Shown here in pieces: positions 18,674-29,589 of a stretch of DNA of 64,000 nt. The notes under the pieces were generated by a model. That model was not told the DNA's origin. It saw nothing but the letters and a program-made list of their open reading frames with translations, and searched no databases. The DNA comes from an uncultured Thiotrichaceae bacterium (GTDB lineage Bacteria > Pseudomonadota > Gammaproteobacteria > Thiotrichales > Thiotrichaceae), in the NCBI GenBank assembly GCA_937925855.1, contig CALAMO010000023.1, forward strand, positions 26,288 to 90,287, read 5' to 3'. Position 1 is the stretch's first letter; the number at the start of each line of letters is the position of its first letter. The position numbers and the translations under genes are program-made.

Positions 18674-19471
18674 CTAACGCCCCTTAAATTCCGGCTGACG
18701 CTTCTCATTAAACGCCAGCACCCCCTCATGCCGATCTTGGGTCGGAATGGTGCGCTGATAGGCCTCAATCTCAAATGCCATGCCATCGCGCAGTGCCATC
18801 TGTAAGCCGCGATGAATCGACTGTTTGGCCTGACGGACCGCAATTGGAGCATTTCCAGCGATGCGCGTCGCGGTGGCTAACGCTGCTGGCAATAGGGCTG
18901 ATGCAGGATAAACCGCATTCACTAAGCCCCATTGCTGTGCTTCAGCGGCGGTGAATGGCTGTGCAGATAGGATCAGTTCTTTTGCCCGGCGTTCACCGAG
19001 CGCGCGTGCTAATGTCTGCGTGCCCGCCGCACCGGGGATAATACCCAGGCTGGTTTCGGTGAGCGCAAAGCGCGCTTGCTTCGCTGCATACACAAAATCA
19101 ACCGCCGCCGCCAGCTCGCAACCACCGCCATAAGCCGCGCCGTTGACCGCGCCAATAATGGGCAGCGGACAGTTTAGTATAGCCTGTATCATGCGCTCAT
19201 AGACCCGGTGCTGCTTAACCCAGGCTGCATCGCTCAGCCCATTGCGTTCCTTCAGGTCACCGCCCGCACAGAATGCCCGTTCTCCAGCGCCGGTGAGTAC
19301 GAGGCAGCGCGTATCACCTGCATCCAGCGCCAGGGCCTCAAACAGCTGATACAGCTCGCCCGCCATTTGGGTATTGAACGCATTAGCAGCCTGTGGGCGA
19401 TTGAGCGTGACCTGGAGTACCCGGGGACTGATCTGGGTGAGCTGTAGTGTGTTGTACTGGTGGGTTGACAT
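18674..19471 (-). CDS. Enoyl-CoA hydratase/isomerase family protein
   Basis: A 265-residue crotonase-fold enzyme. The open frame runs 90 codons further upstream, but the ATG at 19471 gives the normal family start and avoids overlap with the divergent gene. CAGGDLKE forms the oxyanion region, and both catalytic glutamates of hydratases are present, in GGGCELAA and in TETSLGIIPG. It therefore probably hydrates enoyl-CoA rather than only binding it. It is divergent from an acyl-CoA dehydrogenase, so the two may share a control region and form consecutive steps. The exact acyl chain is unknown; branched-chain amino acid breakdown is possible. Confidence 0.88.
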   Translation of the reverse strand: MSTHQYNTLQLTQISPRVLQVTLNRPQAANAFNTQMAGELYQLFEALALDAGDTRCLVLTGAGERAFCAGGDLKERNGLSDAAWVKQHRVYERMIQAILNCPLPIIGAVNGAAYGGGCELAAAVDFVYAAKQARFALTETSLGIIPGAAGTQTLARALGERRAKELILSAQPFTAAEAQQWGLVNAVYPASALLPAALATATRIAGNAPIAVRQAKQSIHRGLQMALRDGMAFEIEAYQRTIPTQDRHEGVLAFNEKRQPEFKGR

Positions 19472-19587
19472 CAATGATCCTAAATTAAAAAGGGGTGGTG
19501 TGTGAAGTGATTTAAAGCGTGTACGGTATTTGCCAATAGCTGATAAAGTAACGCAGATGACGCCGCTTCGACAATAGGAAATGAACC

Positions 19588-20745
19588 ATGAATTATCCAC
19601 TGGATCATCAGGATATTCGGGATGCAGTGCGCCAGCTGTGCGCCGACTATCCCGGTGCATATTGGCGCGAATGTGACCGTGAGCAGGCTTACCCGACCGC
19701 TTTTGTAAAGGCGCTGACCGAGTCGGGTTTTTTGGGGGCACTGATCCCAGAAGCGTTTGGGGGTAGCGGCCTGCCGATTTCTGCCGGGGCGGCGATTTTG
19801 GAGACCATTCACCACAGCGGCGGTAACGCAGCGGCCTGCCACGCCCAGATGTATACTATGGGCACCGTACTGCGCCATGGTTCGGCAGCCCAGCAGCAGG
19901 CCTACTTGCCCGCTATTGCGGCGGGCCGTATCCGCCTACAGGCGTTTGGCGTTACCGAACCCAGCAGCGGCACCGACACCACCGCATTGCGGACTACGGC
20001 GCGGCGCGAGGGTGACCGGTATATTGTGAACGGCCAGAAGATTTGGACGTCGCGCGCGGAGCATTCAGACCTACTGCTGCTCCTGTGTCGCACTACGCCG
20101 CGTGATCGGGTGAAAAAGCGCACCGATGGTCTGTCGGTGCTGCTGGTGGATATGCGTGAGTGCCCCGCAGGCTCACTCACGATTCGCCCGATTCGGACGC
20201 TGATGAACCATGCGACTACTGAAATGTTTTTCGATAATATGCCGGTACCGGCTAGCAGCCTGATTGGCGAGGAGGGTCAGGGCTTTCGCTATATCCTGTC
20301 GGGTATGAATGCGGAGCGCATCCTGATTGCGGCAGAGTGTATTGGCGATGCCAAGTGGTTTATCGATAAAGCGACGGACTATGCCTGCGAGCGTCGTGTG
20401 TTTGGGCGGCCGATTGGTCAGAATCAGGGCGTGCAGTTCCCGATTGCCAAAGCTTATGCCCAGATGCGCTCCGCCGAACTCATGCTACGTGAGGCGATGC
20501 GGCGCTATGAAGCGGGAGAAAATCCAGGCGAAGAGGCGAACATGGCGAAACTGCTGGCAGCGGATGCGTCCTGGGCGGCGGCGGAAGCCTGCGTACAAAC
20601 CCACGGCGGTTTTGGATTTGCGGAGGAATACGACGTGGAGCGCAAATTCCGCGAGGCACGTTTATATCAGGTTGCACCGATTTCGACTAACCTGATTCTG
20701 AGTTATATTGCAGAGCATGTCTTAGGCATGCCGCGTTCTTACTAG
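19588..20745 (+). CDS. Acyl-CoA dehydrogenase
   Basis: A 385-residue flavoprotein of the acyl-CoA dehydrogenase family. FGVTEPSSGTDTTAL is the FAD/substrate-binding strand region, and GGFGFAEEYDVERKFREARL near the C-terminus carries the expected catalytic glutamate and the family signature. An AGGAAAT ribosome-binding site precedes the ATG. It is divergent from the crotonase gene 116 bp away and is followed 22 bp later by a 35-residue membrane protein. The substrate is not clear from sequence; electrons would go to ETF. Confidence 0.9.
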   Translation: MNYPLDHQDIRDAVRQLCADYPGAYWRECDREQAYPTAFVKALTESGFLGALIPEAFGGSGLPISAGAAILETIHHSGGNAAACHAQMYTMGTVLRHGSAAQQQAYLPAIAAGRIRLQAFGVTEPSSGTDTTALRTTARREGDRYIVNGQKIWTSRAEHSDLLLLLCRTTPRDRVKKRTDGLSVLLVDMRECPAGSLTIRPIRTLMNHATTEMFFDNMPVPASSLIGEEGQGFRYILSGMNAERILIAAECIGDAKWFIDKATDYACERRVFGRPIGQNQGVQFPIAKAYAQMRSAELMLREAMRRYEAGENPGEEANMAKLLAADASWAAAEACVQTHGGFGFAEEYDVERKFREARLYQVAPISTNLILSYIAEHVLGMPRSY

Positions 20746-20767
20746 CGCTTAACGTCGGAGGTCATCT

Positions 20768-20875
20768 ATGCATACACAGCGCAAGCGTCAGCTGTACCGG
20801 GTCATACTGAAGCTCATGGCTTGGGTGGCGATTTTGGGCCTGTGTTTTATCTGGCTGCGTGGCTGTTTGGCCTAG
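20768..20875 (+). CDS. Small single-span membrane protein (35 residues)
   Basis: A 35-codon frame starting at an ATG 6 bases after a consensus GGAGG. The protein has a basic N-terminus (HTQRKRQLYR) followed by one hydrophobic helix (VILKLMAWVAILGLCFIWL), so it would insert in the membrane with the N-terminus inside. It follows the acyl-CoA dehydrogenase by 22 bp and faces the end of gnd. The ideal ribosome-binding site is the main support; I do not know its family. Confidence 0.5.
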   Translation: MHTQRKRQLYRVILKLMAWVAILGLCFIWLRGCLA

Positions 20876-20931
20876 GTCTGACAAGCCTGAGCAGTGGCAG
20901 GCTGGTGTGGCTGAGCGTTTTGCTGCCGGGG

Positions 20932-22365
20932 TCAGTCAAACTGACCGGGCCAGTCAAAATTCTCCAGTCCTGCCGCTTCCTGTCCGACGCGCTGGAAGCC
21001 ATGTGCGCCAAAATAATCGCGCTGCGCCTGAATCATATTCGCAGGCAGGGTGGCACTGCGGATAGCATCCAAATAGTTCAGAGCCTGTGTAAAGCAGGGG
21101 ATGGGTTGGGCCTGACTTAGGCCGTGTAATACCACCCGGCGCAGGGCGGGCTCACGCTCACCCAATAAGGCGGCAATAATCTGGCTGCCGAGCAGCGCAT
21201 TAGCAGCGCTCGTGTCACCTGCCAGCACAGGTAGTAATTCATTCAGTAAGGCGCCGCGAATAATACATCCGGCTCGCCAGCTGCGGGTAATCGAGGCTAG
21301 ATCCAACGCCCAGCTATTGTCATTGCTGGCCGCCTTCATCAGCTGATAACCCTGGGCATAGGCGATGAGCTTGGCCGCATACAGCGCTTGCTCCAGTTCA
21401 GCGAGCACCTGTTCTTGGGTATAGGGTGAGTCGAGTCGCATCGGGGTTTGTCTTGCGGCCAGTGCGACCCGCTCCGCTTTAAAGGCAGACACCACTCGCG
21501 CCATTACTGCGGTGGTGATCAAGGTCGTCGGCACGCCATAATCCAGCGCCTCATGCGTTGACCAGCTGCCGGTACCCTTTTGACCCGCGCGATCTAGAAT
21601 CACATCCAGTAGCGGCGTGCCGTCCTGAGTGCGGGCGCGCAGGATATGGCTGGAAGTCTCCAATAAATAGCTTTGTAACGGCCCCTCATTCCAGCGCGCA
21701 AACTGCTCCGCAATCGCATCAACGTTTAGCCCAAGGGAAAAGCGCATGAGCTGATAAGCCTCGGCGATGAGCTGCATATCCGCGTACTCAATGCCATTAT
21801 GGGTCATTTTAACGAAGTGCCCGGCGCCGCCCGGCCCGACCCAGTTAGCACAAGGCTCGCCGTTATAGCGGGCCGCAATATGCTCAAATACCTCATGCGT
21901 TTGCTGCCAAGCTTCAGCATCACCGCCGGGCATCAGCGCGGGGCCAAGGCGGGCACCTTCCGCCCCTCCAGACACTCCACAACCCATATAACGACAGCCC
22001 GCCGCGCGCACCTGGGCGGCACGTCTTTCGGTGTGGCGGTAATGACTATTACCAAGATCCACCACCAGGTCGCCCGCCGTTAAGAGCGGCAGCAGTTTGC
22101 TCAGCACCTGATCCACCGGGTCGCCTGCTTTAATCATAATAAAGAGGCAGCGCGGTGCTTGTAGTGAATCCACTAACGCTTCGAGCGTGGCATAGACATC
22201 GGTCTCCGTGATATTGAGCGCGCTAAAGCGTTGGCGTAGCGCTGCTGAATAGTCGTACACATTGAGGTGAAAACCGTTGTCTCGGATATTTTGCGCCAGA
22301 TTCGACCCCATAACACCGACCCCGATAAGTCCCATTTGTTTATTGTGACTGGGCTGAAAAGACAT
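20932..22365 (-). CDS. gnd: 6-phosphogluconate dehydrogenase (decarboxylating)
   Basis: A 477-residue NADP enzyme of the oxidative pentose phosphate pathway that converts 6-phosphogluconate to ribulose 5-phosphate. The Rossmann loop is MGLIGVGVMGSNLAQN (residues 11-26), the substrate-binding region is VSGGAEGARLGP, and the catalytic lysine is K186 in FVKMTHNGIEYADMQ. The length fits the long, enterobacterial-type form. A zwf or pgl partner is not in the neighbourhood. The stop codon lies inside a small perfect inverted repeat. Confidence 0.95.
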   Translation of the reverse strand: MSFQPSHNKQMGLIGVGVMGSNLAQNIRDNGFHLNVYDYSAALRQRFSALNITETDVYATLEALVDSLQAPRCLFIMIKAGDPVDQVLSKLLPLLTAGDLVVDLGNSHYRHTERRAAQVRAAGCRYMGCGVSGGAEGARLGPALMPGGDAEAWQQTHEVFEHIAARYNGEPCANWVGPGGAGHFVKMTHNGIEYADMQLIAEAYQLMRFSLGLNVDAIAEQFARWNEGPLQSYLLETSSHILRARTQDGTPLLDVILDRAGQKGTGSWSTHEALDYGVPTTLITTAVMARVVSAFKAERVALAARQTPMRLDSPYTQEQVLAELEQALYAAKLIAYAQGYQLMKAASNDNSWALDLASITRSWRAGCIIRGALLNELLPVLAGDTSAANALLGSQIIAALLGEREPALRRVVLHGLSQAQPIPCFTQALNYLDAIRSATLPANMIQAQRDYFGAHGFQRVGQEAAGLENFDWPGQFD

Positions 22366-22429
22366 CGCGTTTCTCCTATTGAATGCGGGCCGTGTGGTTT
22401 ATTGTGGTACGTGCTGGCGTTTGGCCTGA

Positions 22430-23608
22430 TTAAATATTACCGTGCTGGCGCAATGCCTGCACTAGATTGTGCATAAGGCGGTCGCAGGCCGCGAGCTGGG
22501 CGACGCTGACATATTCATCCGGTTTGTGTGCCTGTTGGATGCTGCCCGGCCCGCAGACCACGGCGGGAATGCCAAGGCGCTGCGTGAATAAACCGCCTTC
22601 GGTGCCAAAGCTGACTTTGTCGGTGGGCTGCTTGTGGTCTAACAGGCCCTGTACAAAGCTGACAACGGTTGCATCTGGCGGCGTAAATAAGCCGGGATAG
22701 CTGGAAAGGGCGTTAAATTCAATATTAGCCTGCGGGCTGATTGCCTGCATAGCGGGCAGCAGCTCATTCTGCGCGAAGGCTTTAATCTGTGCGAGTACTG
22801 CTGCCGGGTCGTCTTGCGGTAAATGACGGATCTCAAAATCAAACTGAGCGTGCTTAGGGACGATATTAAGCGCGGTACCCCCTTGGAAAACACCGACATG
22901 CAAAGTGGTGTGTGGCACGCGATAAGCGTGGTCAAACGGGCCGGAACGAGCAAACTCAGCATTCAGGCGACGTATTGCTGCGATCAGTTCGGCGGCGTAT
23001 TCCACCGCGTTAACGCCCGCAGTGGGATAGGCCGAGTGACAGCTCTGGCCGGAGACTGTGACGCGCAGCGCCTGCTTGCCTTTATGGCCAACCATCACCT
23101 GCATCAACGTCGGCTCACCGATAATCGCCATCGCTGGCCGCACCGGTAGGTCATGCATCATATCAAGCAGACGCCGCACGCCCAGGCAGCCGACTTCTTC
23201 GTCATAAGAAAAAGCAAGGTGTACCGGCGTGTGTAGCGGAGCCTCAACCAGCGCAGGTACCGCCGCCAGCGCAGCTGCAATGAAACCTTTCATATCACAG
23301 CTGCCGCGCGCATAGAGCTTGTCGGCGCGCTCGCTTAGGGTAAACGGGTCGCTGCGCCACTGCTGCCCACTAACCGGCACCACGTCAGTATGGCCGGACA
23401 GCATAACACCGGGCTTATCCTGTGGGCCGATAGTGGCGTAGAGATTGGCTTTTTGTCCATCTGCGGCAGGCACAAGCTGAGCATCGATCCCATACTGACT
23501 GAGGTAGTCGCCCACAAAATGGATTAATGCCAGATTGGAGTTCGCACTAGTGGTATCAAAAGCAACAAGCTGACGTAACAGTTCACGACTGTTTGGGGTC
23601 GCCATCAT
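22430..23608 (-). CDS. argE: Acetylornithine deacetylase
   Basis: A 392-residue M20-family zinc hydrolase that removes acetyl from N-acetylornithine in arginine synthesis. Metal and catalytic motifs are SGHTDVVPVSG, RGSCDMKGF and YDEEVGCLGVR, with the dimerisation domain in the middle. The overall pattern matches ArgE rather than DapE or CPG2-like enzymes. It starts 27 bp downstream of the stop of the Hfq-like gene on the same strand, so the two may share a transcript. Confidence 0.88.
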   Translation of the reverse strand: MMATPNSRELLRQLVAFDTTSANSNLALIHFVGDYLSQYGIDAQLVPAADGQKANLYATIGPQDKPGVMLSGHTDVVPVSGQQWRSDPFTLSERADKLYARGSCDMKGFIAAALAAVPALVEAPLHTPVHLAFSYDEEVGCLGVRRLLDMMHDLPVRPAMAIIGEPTLMQVMVGHKGKQALRVTVSGQSCHSAYPTAGVNAVEYAAELIAAIRRLNAEFARSGPFDHAYRVPHTTLHVGVFQGGTALNIVPKHAQFDFEIRHLPQDDPAAVLAQIKAFAQNELLPAMQAISPQANIEFNALSSYPGLFTPPDATVVSFVQGLLDHKQPTDKVSFGTEGGLFTQRLGIPAVVCGPGSIQQAHKPDEYVSVAQLAACDRLMHNLVQALRQHGNI

Positions 23609-23635
23609 TATCTGCGTCGTGCCGAGTAATATTAA

Positions 23636-23854
23636 TTAAAAGCTTTTAGGAGCAGCGCTGCCATTCTTGGGTACGATGGTAGAAATAGCGCTTTTCATAA
23701 TTAACTGAGAAGCCGCAGCACCGTGGTTAGAAGAGAGCATCACTGAGAACTGGTCGTAGCCGTCGATGACGCCTTCCAGCTTAATGCCATTAATCAAAAA
23801 ACAGAAAACCGGTGATTTTGATTGCGTTAAATTATCTAAGAATGAATTTTGCAT
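23636..23854 (-). CDS. Divergent Hfq-like Sm protein
   Basis: A 72-residue Hfq homologue. The Sm1 core (FLINGIKLEGVIDGYDQF, residues 19-36) and the Sm2 end (SAISTIVP, residues 55-62) are clear. It differs from canonical Hfq at key places. The rim arginine patch (RRER in E. coli) is replaced by TQSK, and the YKH motif is MKS, so the conserved histidine is serine (S55). A four-residue insertion lies in the loop SSNHGAAAS, and there is almost no C-terminal tail. Upstream is a perfect minus-strand TATAAT (23890-23895). It is probably a specialised paralogue, as the usual hfq-hflX pair is absent before hflK here. Confidence 0.85.
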   Translation of the reverse strand: MQNSFLDNLTQSKSPVFCFLINGIKLEGVIDGYDQFSVMLSSNHGAAASQLIMKSAISTIVPKNGSAAPKSF

Positions 23855-23889
23855 TATGTACAGCCATATTATTAAGTGTATAGAAAGGT

Positions 23890-23895
23890 ATTATA
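23890..23895 (-). promoter_or_regulatory. -10 box for the Hfq-like gene
   Basis: A consensus TATAAT on the minus strand, 36 bp upstream of the ATG. The -35 region at the right distance is weak (TTAAAT-like), so an activator may be needed. Confidence 0.5.
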
Positions 23896-24063
23896 CGCAC
23901 TTCAATGACGGAATTTAAACCGTTTGTGATAAATGGGGGAAATATACACACAACAGAATCTCAACACGCCCTGCAAAAGGGTTGGCGTACTAAAGCGAAA
24001 CTAATGTTTTGAGTTTTGTCGCAGGCGTTAGCGGGCATAGGCGTTGTGGCGGCTGGTGTAATG

Positions 24064-24080
24064 TGACAATTGAGCTGTCA
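24064..24080. promoter_or_regulatory. Candidate enhancer site for the sigma-54 promoter
   Basis: The dyad TGACA-N7-TGTCA is centred about 104 bp upstream of the predicted start at 24176. This is where bacterial enhancer-binding proteins normally sit. The activator cannot be named from this sequence. Confidence 0.4.
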
Positions 24081-24149
24081 TATTAGCTGATAACTGACGG
24101 TTTTAGGAAAGTGATTTTTCTATCTAATTGAAAATATTAATGAATTTTC

Positions 24150-24165
24150 TGGCATGCTTGTTGCT
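24150..24165 (+). promoter_or_regulatory. Sigma-54 (-24/-12) promoter
   Basis: TGGCATGCTTGTTGCT matches the RpoN consensus TGGCACG-N4-TTGC except for one C to T change, with the invariant GG and GC separated by exactly 10 bases. No open reading frame lies downstream on this strand. The next element is a factor-independent terminator, which points to a short RNA. Confidence 0.72.
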
Positions 24166-24175
24166 TAATTAGAAA

Positions 24176-24262
24176 TATAGTGTGTGTCAGAACGGTGTAA
24201 GCCGATGCTACTTCAGGTAGCAAACTAAACCCCGGTGGTCTTCGACTCACTGGGGTTTTTTT
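24176..24262 (+). ncRNA. Putative sigma-54-dependent small RNA
   Basis: A predicted transcript of about 87 nt bounded by the sigma-54 promoter and a strong terminator. It contains a first hairpin with stem TGCTAC/GTAGCA (24206-24222) and ends in the GC-rich terminator stem with a seven-U tail, a form typical of Hfq-dependent RNAs. The 5' part (about 24176-24205) looks single-stranded and could pair with targets. It lies between purA and the Hfq-like gene, opposite to both. I do not recognise it as Qrr, CrcZ, RsmY/Z or another named RNA. The remainder of the 470-bp gap holds nothing that I can assign beyond the dyad and the Hfq promoter. Confidence 0.62.
24227..24262 (+). terminator. Rho-independent terminator of the small RNA
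   Basis: AAACCCC (24227-24233) pairs with GGGGTTT (24252-24258), and the stem continues inwards with GTG/CAC, over a loop containing TTCG. Seven T residues follow on the plus strand. On the minus strand the T-run is only three, so it serves the plus-strand RNA better than purA. Confidence 0.85.
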
Positions 24263-24324
24263 ATGGTTAGACGCTGCTGTTATTTTCGCCTAGGCACCAG
24301 CTGATAATGGCTGAGTGTCTTTTG

Positions 24325-26840
<2,516 letters not shown>

Positions 26841-26854
26841 GGTTAGATTTAGGT

Positions 26855-27061
26855 TTAATTTGCGCTTATAAACAGCAGTAGAACGCCCACAACGATACAG
26901 GCCAAGCCGATGATACGTAGATTCTGATCTGAGTATTGTAGGAGTTGGGCCAGGGTTTTTTTCAGCTTGCTGGGGGAGATAAACGGCGATAGGCCCTCAA
27001 GGATTAACAAGAGGGCCACGGCGGTCATAAGATCAGACCAGCTAATATTCAACGCTGGCAC
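26855..27061 (-). CDS. DUF2065 (YjeT-like) small membrane protein
   Basis: A protein of about 68 residues with two membrane helices (MTAVALLLILEGLSPF and LRIIGLACIVVGVLLLFIS) joined by a short basic/polar loop. This is the YjeT/DUF2065 pattern, and its place between hflC and hisZ or purA is conserved. The start is uncertain. The open frame reaches an ATG at 27103 inside hflC, a GTG at 27061 falls just after the hflC stop, and an ATG at 27028 would remove the N-terminus. I chose the GTG as the best fit to family length. Confidence 0.78.
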   Translation of the reverse strand: MPALNISWSDLMTAVALLLILEGLSPFISPSKLKKTLAQLLQYSDQNLRIIGLACIVVGVLLLFISAN

Positions 27062-27071
27062 CGCTGGACAT

Positions 27072-27947
27072 TCACTGTGTTGCTGAGCCGCTGGTGGTGC
27101 CAAAGAAGCGGAAAAACTCAGAATCCGGTTCCAACACCATCATATCGCCATTTTTGCCTAGCGTATTGCGGTAGGCGTCAAGGCTGCGGTAGAACGAATA
27201 GAAATCCGCATCGGCCTGATAAGCATTGGCATAGGTTTCAGCTGATTTGGCATCGCCTTGACCGCGAGTTTTCTCAGAATCACGGTAGGCTTCGGCCATA
27301 ATCACGGTGGATTCACGGTCTGCGGAGGCTTTGATTTTTTCCGCCTCTTCGCGTCCACGCGAGCGGAAATCCTGAGCAACCCGCTGCCGTTCAGAGCGCA
27401 TACGCTCAAATACCGACTCGCTGACCTGCTCGGGGAAATCAATTTTGCTGACGCGCACGTCGATAACGCTAATGCCGAGCTGGCTGGCCGCCTCATTTGA
27501 TTTGTCTTCGAGGCCCTGCATGATTTCATTTCGCTGTTCTGACAGAGCCTCTTCGATGGTACGGCGGCTGAACTCATTGCGCAAGCCGTCTTTCATGATG
27601 TCTTCCAGCCGCGCTTCAGCCGCCCGAATTTGGCCGTTGGTAGCGCGGTAAAAAGTAGAAACATCAGAAATTTGCCATTTCAAAAAGAAATCAACCAGCA
27701 CATATTTCTTTTCGCCGGTCAGGAACCGTTCGGTATTAGCATCTAGCGTCAGAATCTGAGCGGGATACCTACTGACCGTTTCCACAAACGGGATTTTGAA
27801 GTGCAGGCCCGGCTGAATTTCATCGTCCACAATTTCACGGAAGCGAAACTCAATCGCCTTCTGGCGTTCATCCACCGTGTAAGCCGAGGAATAAACTAAG
27901 ACACCCAGCAAAACTAGCGCGCCTAAAATCAGATTTTTAATGTCCAT
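27072..27947 (-). CDS. hflC: HflC, modulator of FtsH protease
   Basis: A 291-residue SPFH/band-7 protein with an N-terminal signal anchor (LILGALVLLGVLVYSSAYTV) and most of the protein in the periplasm. YTVDERQKAIEFRFREIV opens the band-7 domain, and a charged helical region (VAQDFRSRGREEAEKIKASA) follows. HflC and HflK form a large cage around FtsH at the inner membrane. It starts 2 bp after hflK, so the two are co-translated. Confidence 0.95.
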   Translation of the reverse strand: MDIKNLILGALVLLGVLVYSSAYTVDERQKAIEFRFREIVDDEIQPGLHFKIPFVETVSRYPAQILTLDANTERFLTGEKKYVLVDFFLKWQISDVSTFYRATNGQIRAAEARLEDIMKDGLRNEFSRRTIEEALSEQRNEIMQGLEDKSNEAASQLGISVIDVRVSKIDFPEQVSESVFERMRSERQRVAQDFRSRGREEAEKIKASADRESTVIMAEAYRDSEKTRGQGDAKSAETYANAYQADADFYSFYRSLDAYRNTLGKNGDMMVLEPDSEFFRFFGTTSGSATQ

Positions 27948-27949
27948 AA

Positions 27950-29134
27950 TTACCGTGCCTCCCTTGAAGTTCTGGGTTGGAGGCTGCGCGTTTGCCGTCC
28001 GGCTCCTGCAGTAGATTTGCTCTGGCCCGTGCTATTAATAAAGGGTGAGGCGATCTGGGCGGGCGAAGGTAGATCGCCACCAGCAGCGGTACCCAGCGGC
28101 ATATACAGCAGATTATTACTGCTCTTGCTATCGATGAGCACTTTACGGGTGCTGCCTAAGACGCTTTCCATGGTTTCTAGATAGAGGCGTTCACGGGTGA
28201 CGTCCGGCGCCTTACGGTATTCCTGTACCAGCTGAGTAAAGCGGGAAGCGTCACCTTCGGCGCGGGCGATGACCTGCTCACGGTAGGCATTCGCCTCTTC
28301 TAGCATGCGAGCCGCTTGACCGCGTGCTTCCGGTACGACTTTTTTAGCGTAGGTATCGGCTTCATTTTTAAAACGGTTCGCATCCTCACGCGCACGGTTC
28401 GCATCATCAAACGCATCTTTGACCTCGGCGGGCGCTTCGGCATAGGTCAGATTCACTTTAATAATCTGTAGCCCGGCTTTGTAGCCATCCAGTATTTCTT
28501 GAATTAGCACCTTGGCCTGTTCGGCAATCTGCTCACGACCTTCGCGCAGAATAAAGTCCATGCTGCTGCGGCCCACGATGTCGCGGGTGGCGCTACGCAT
28601 GACCTGATAGAGCGTACCATTGCGCTGATCCCGTAAATCATCCGGTAATAAGACATTAAAAGCGTAGTCTTTGGAGTCGCTGACTTTATATTGTACGGTG
28701 ACGGCAATATCGACGATATTTTCATCAATGGTCAACATAGTGCTGCGGTCTTGCGCGCTTCTATTTTGCGCGACATCAACCATTTCTACCGTTTCAATTG
28801 GGTAGGGCAAGTGCCAGTGCAGGCCGGGGCCGGTGGTTTCACTGTAGGCACCGAGGCGCAGTACCAGCGCTTCTTCCCGAGCGTCCACCGTGTAAAAGCC
28901 GGAAAATAGCCAGCCCGCCAGCAGCAAAACAGCTAACAGGCTGATGCCTTTATAGCTGATCGGGTTGCTGTCACCGTCGCCCCCGTTTTTGCCGCCGCCA
29001 AATAGGCCGCCCAGTTTTTCATTCAGCTTATTAACAATGTCTTCGGCATCACTTCTGCCGGAGCCTTTGTTTTTCCCCGTCCAGGGATCCTGTTGATTAT
29101 TGCCGCCATCACCACCCGGTTCATTCCAGGGCAT
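27950..29134 (-). CDS. hflK: HflK, modulator of FtsH protease
   Basis: A 394-residue SPFH protein, the partner of HflC. A Gly/Asn/Asp-rich cytoplasmic N-terminus (MPWNEPGGDGGNNQQDPWTG) is typical, followed by a membrane anchor near residues 65-85 and the band-7 domain beginning YTVDAREEALVLRLG. A helical segment rich in Ala, Glu and Arg and a proline/serine-rich tail finish the protein. Canonical hfq-hflX do not lie directly upstream as they do in E. coli. Confidence 0.95.
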   Translation of the reverse strand: MPWNEPGGDGGNNQQDPWTGKNKGSGRSDAEDIVNKLNEKLGGLFGGGKNGGDGDSNPISYKGISLLAVLLLAGWLFSGFYTVDAREEALVLRLGAYSETTGPGLHWHLPYPIETVEMVDVAQNRSAQDRSTMLTIDENIVDIAVTVQYKVSDSKDYAFNVLLPDDLRDQRNGTLYQVMRSATRDIVGRSSMDFILREGREQIAEQAKVLIQEILDGYKAGLQIIKVNLTYAEAPAEVKDAFDDANRAREDANRFKNEADTYAKKVVPEARGQAARMLEEANAYREQVIARAEGDASRFTQLVQEYRKAPDVTRERLYLETMESVLGSTRKVLIDSKSSNNLLYMPLGTAAGGDLPSPAQIASPFINSTGQSKSTAGAGRQTRSLQPRTSREAR

Positions 29135-29589
29135 AATGAAACTCCTAAGTTAAGCTTTTAAGACACATCGAAATCACGTTGTTCACCTGAACAAGAGGCG
29201 CATTGTAAGCACCTGTCAGGTCGGTAGCAACCTCTACGCCGTGTAGAAGTACCGTTTTAGCATATATGGGCTAAACGATGCCGAGAATAACAGACCCGCA
29301 GTGTCAATACCGAACATACCTGTAAAAATAAAGGGCGTTTTGCCTTAATCAAGGCATCGGCGGTTTATTTGCACAGCATCAAGATTTTACGATAACAAAT
29401 ATCAGAAAAATTCAGCCCTGACAGCGCAGTCTGCATTGCTTCAGTAAAAGATGTGATTTATCCCCTGGAGGCGCAAAGATTACCAGCGCGGCGGCTGGCA
29501 TTGGATAAGACGTCGCAGCGCCTAGACGAGTCCTAAATGGGGCGGTTTAGCGCGCTGTCGCAGTATGTTATCTGTGGTAAGCTGCAGCG
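29135..29589. other. Intergenic region between divergent hflK and nudC
   Basis: This 455-bp gap should hold the promoters for the hfl-his-pur operon (minus) and for nudC (plus). I see small inverted repeats, such as TGCCTT-AATC-AAGGCA at 29341-29356, but no T-run, no tRNA and no convincing open frame. No regulator site could be named. Confidence 0.5.

Noticed and set aside
18674..20745. Crotonase and acyl-CoA dehydrogenase with the distant ligase as a DMSP demethylation (dmd) set
   Set aside because: The dehydrogenase is the short 385-residue type rather than the long DmdC type, no dmdA is present and the ligase is about 17 kb away.
20930..20946. Perfect 7-bp inverted repeat (GGTCAGT/ACTGACC) at the gnd stop as a terminator
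   Set aside because: The loop is only three bases and no T-run follows on either strand.
29135..29589. tRNA or small gene in the hflK-nudC gap
   Set aside because: No cloverleaf, terminator or frame with a ribosome-binding site was found on either strand.
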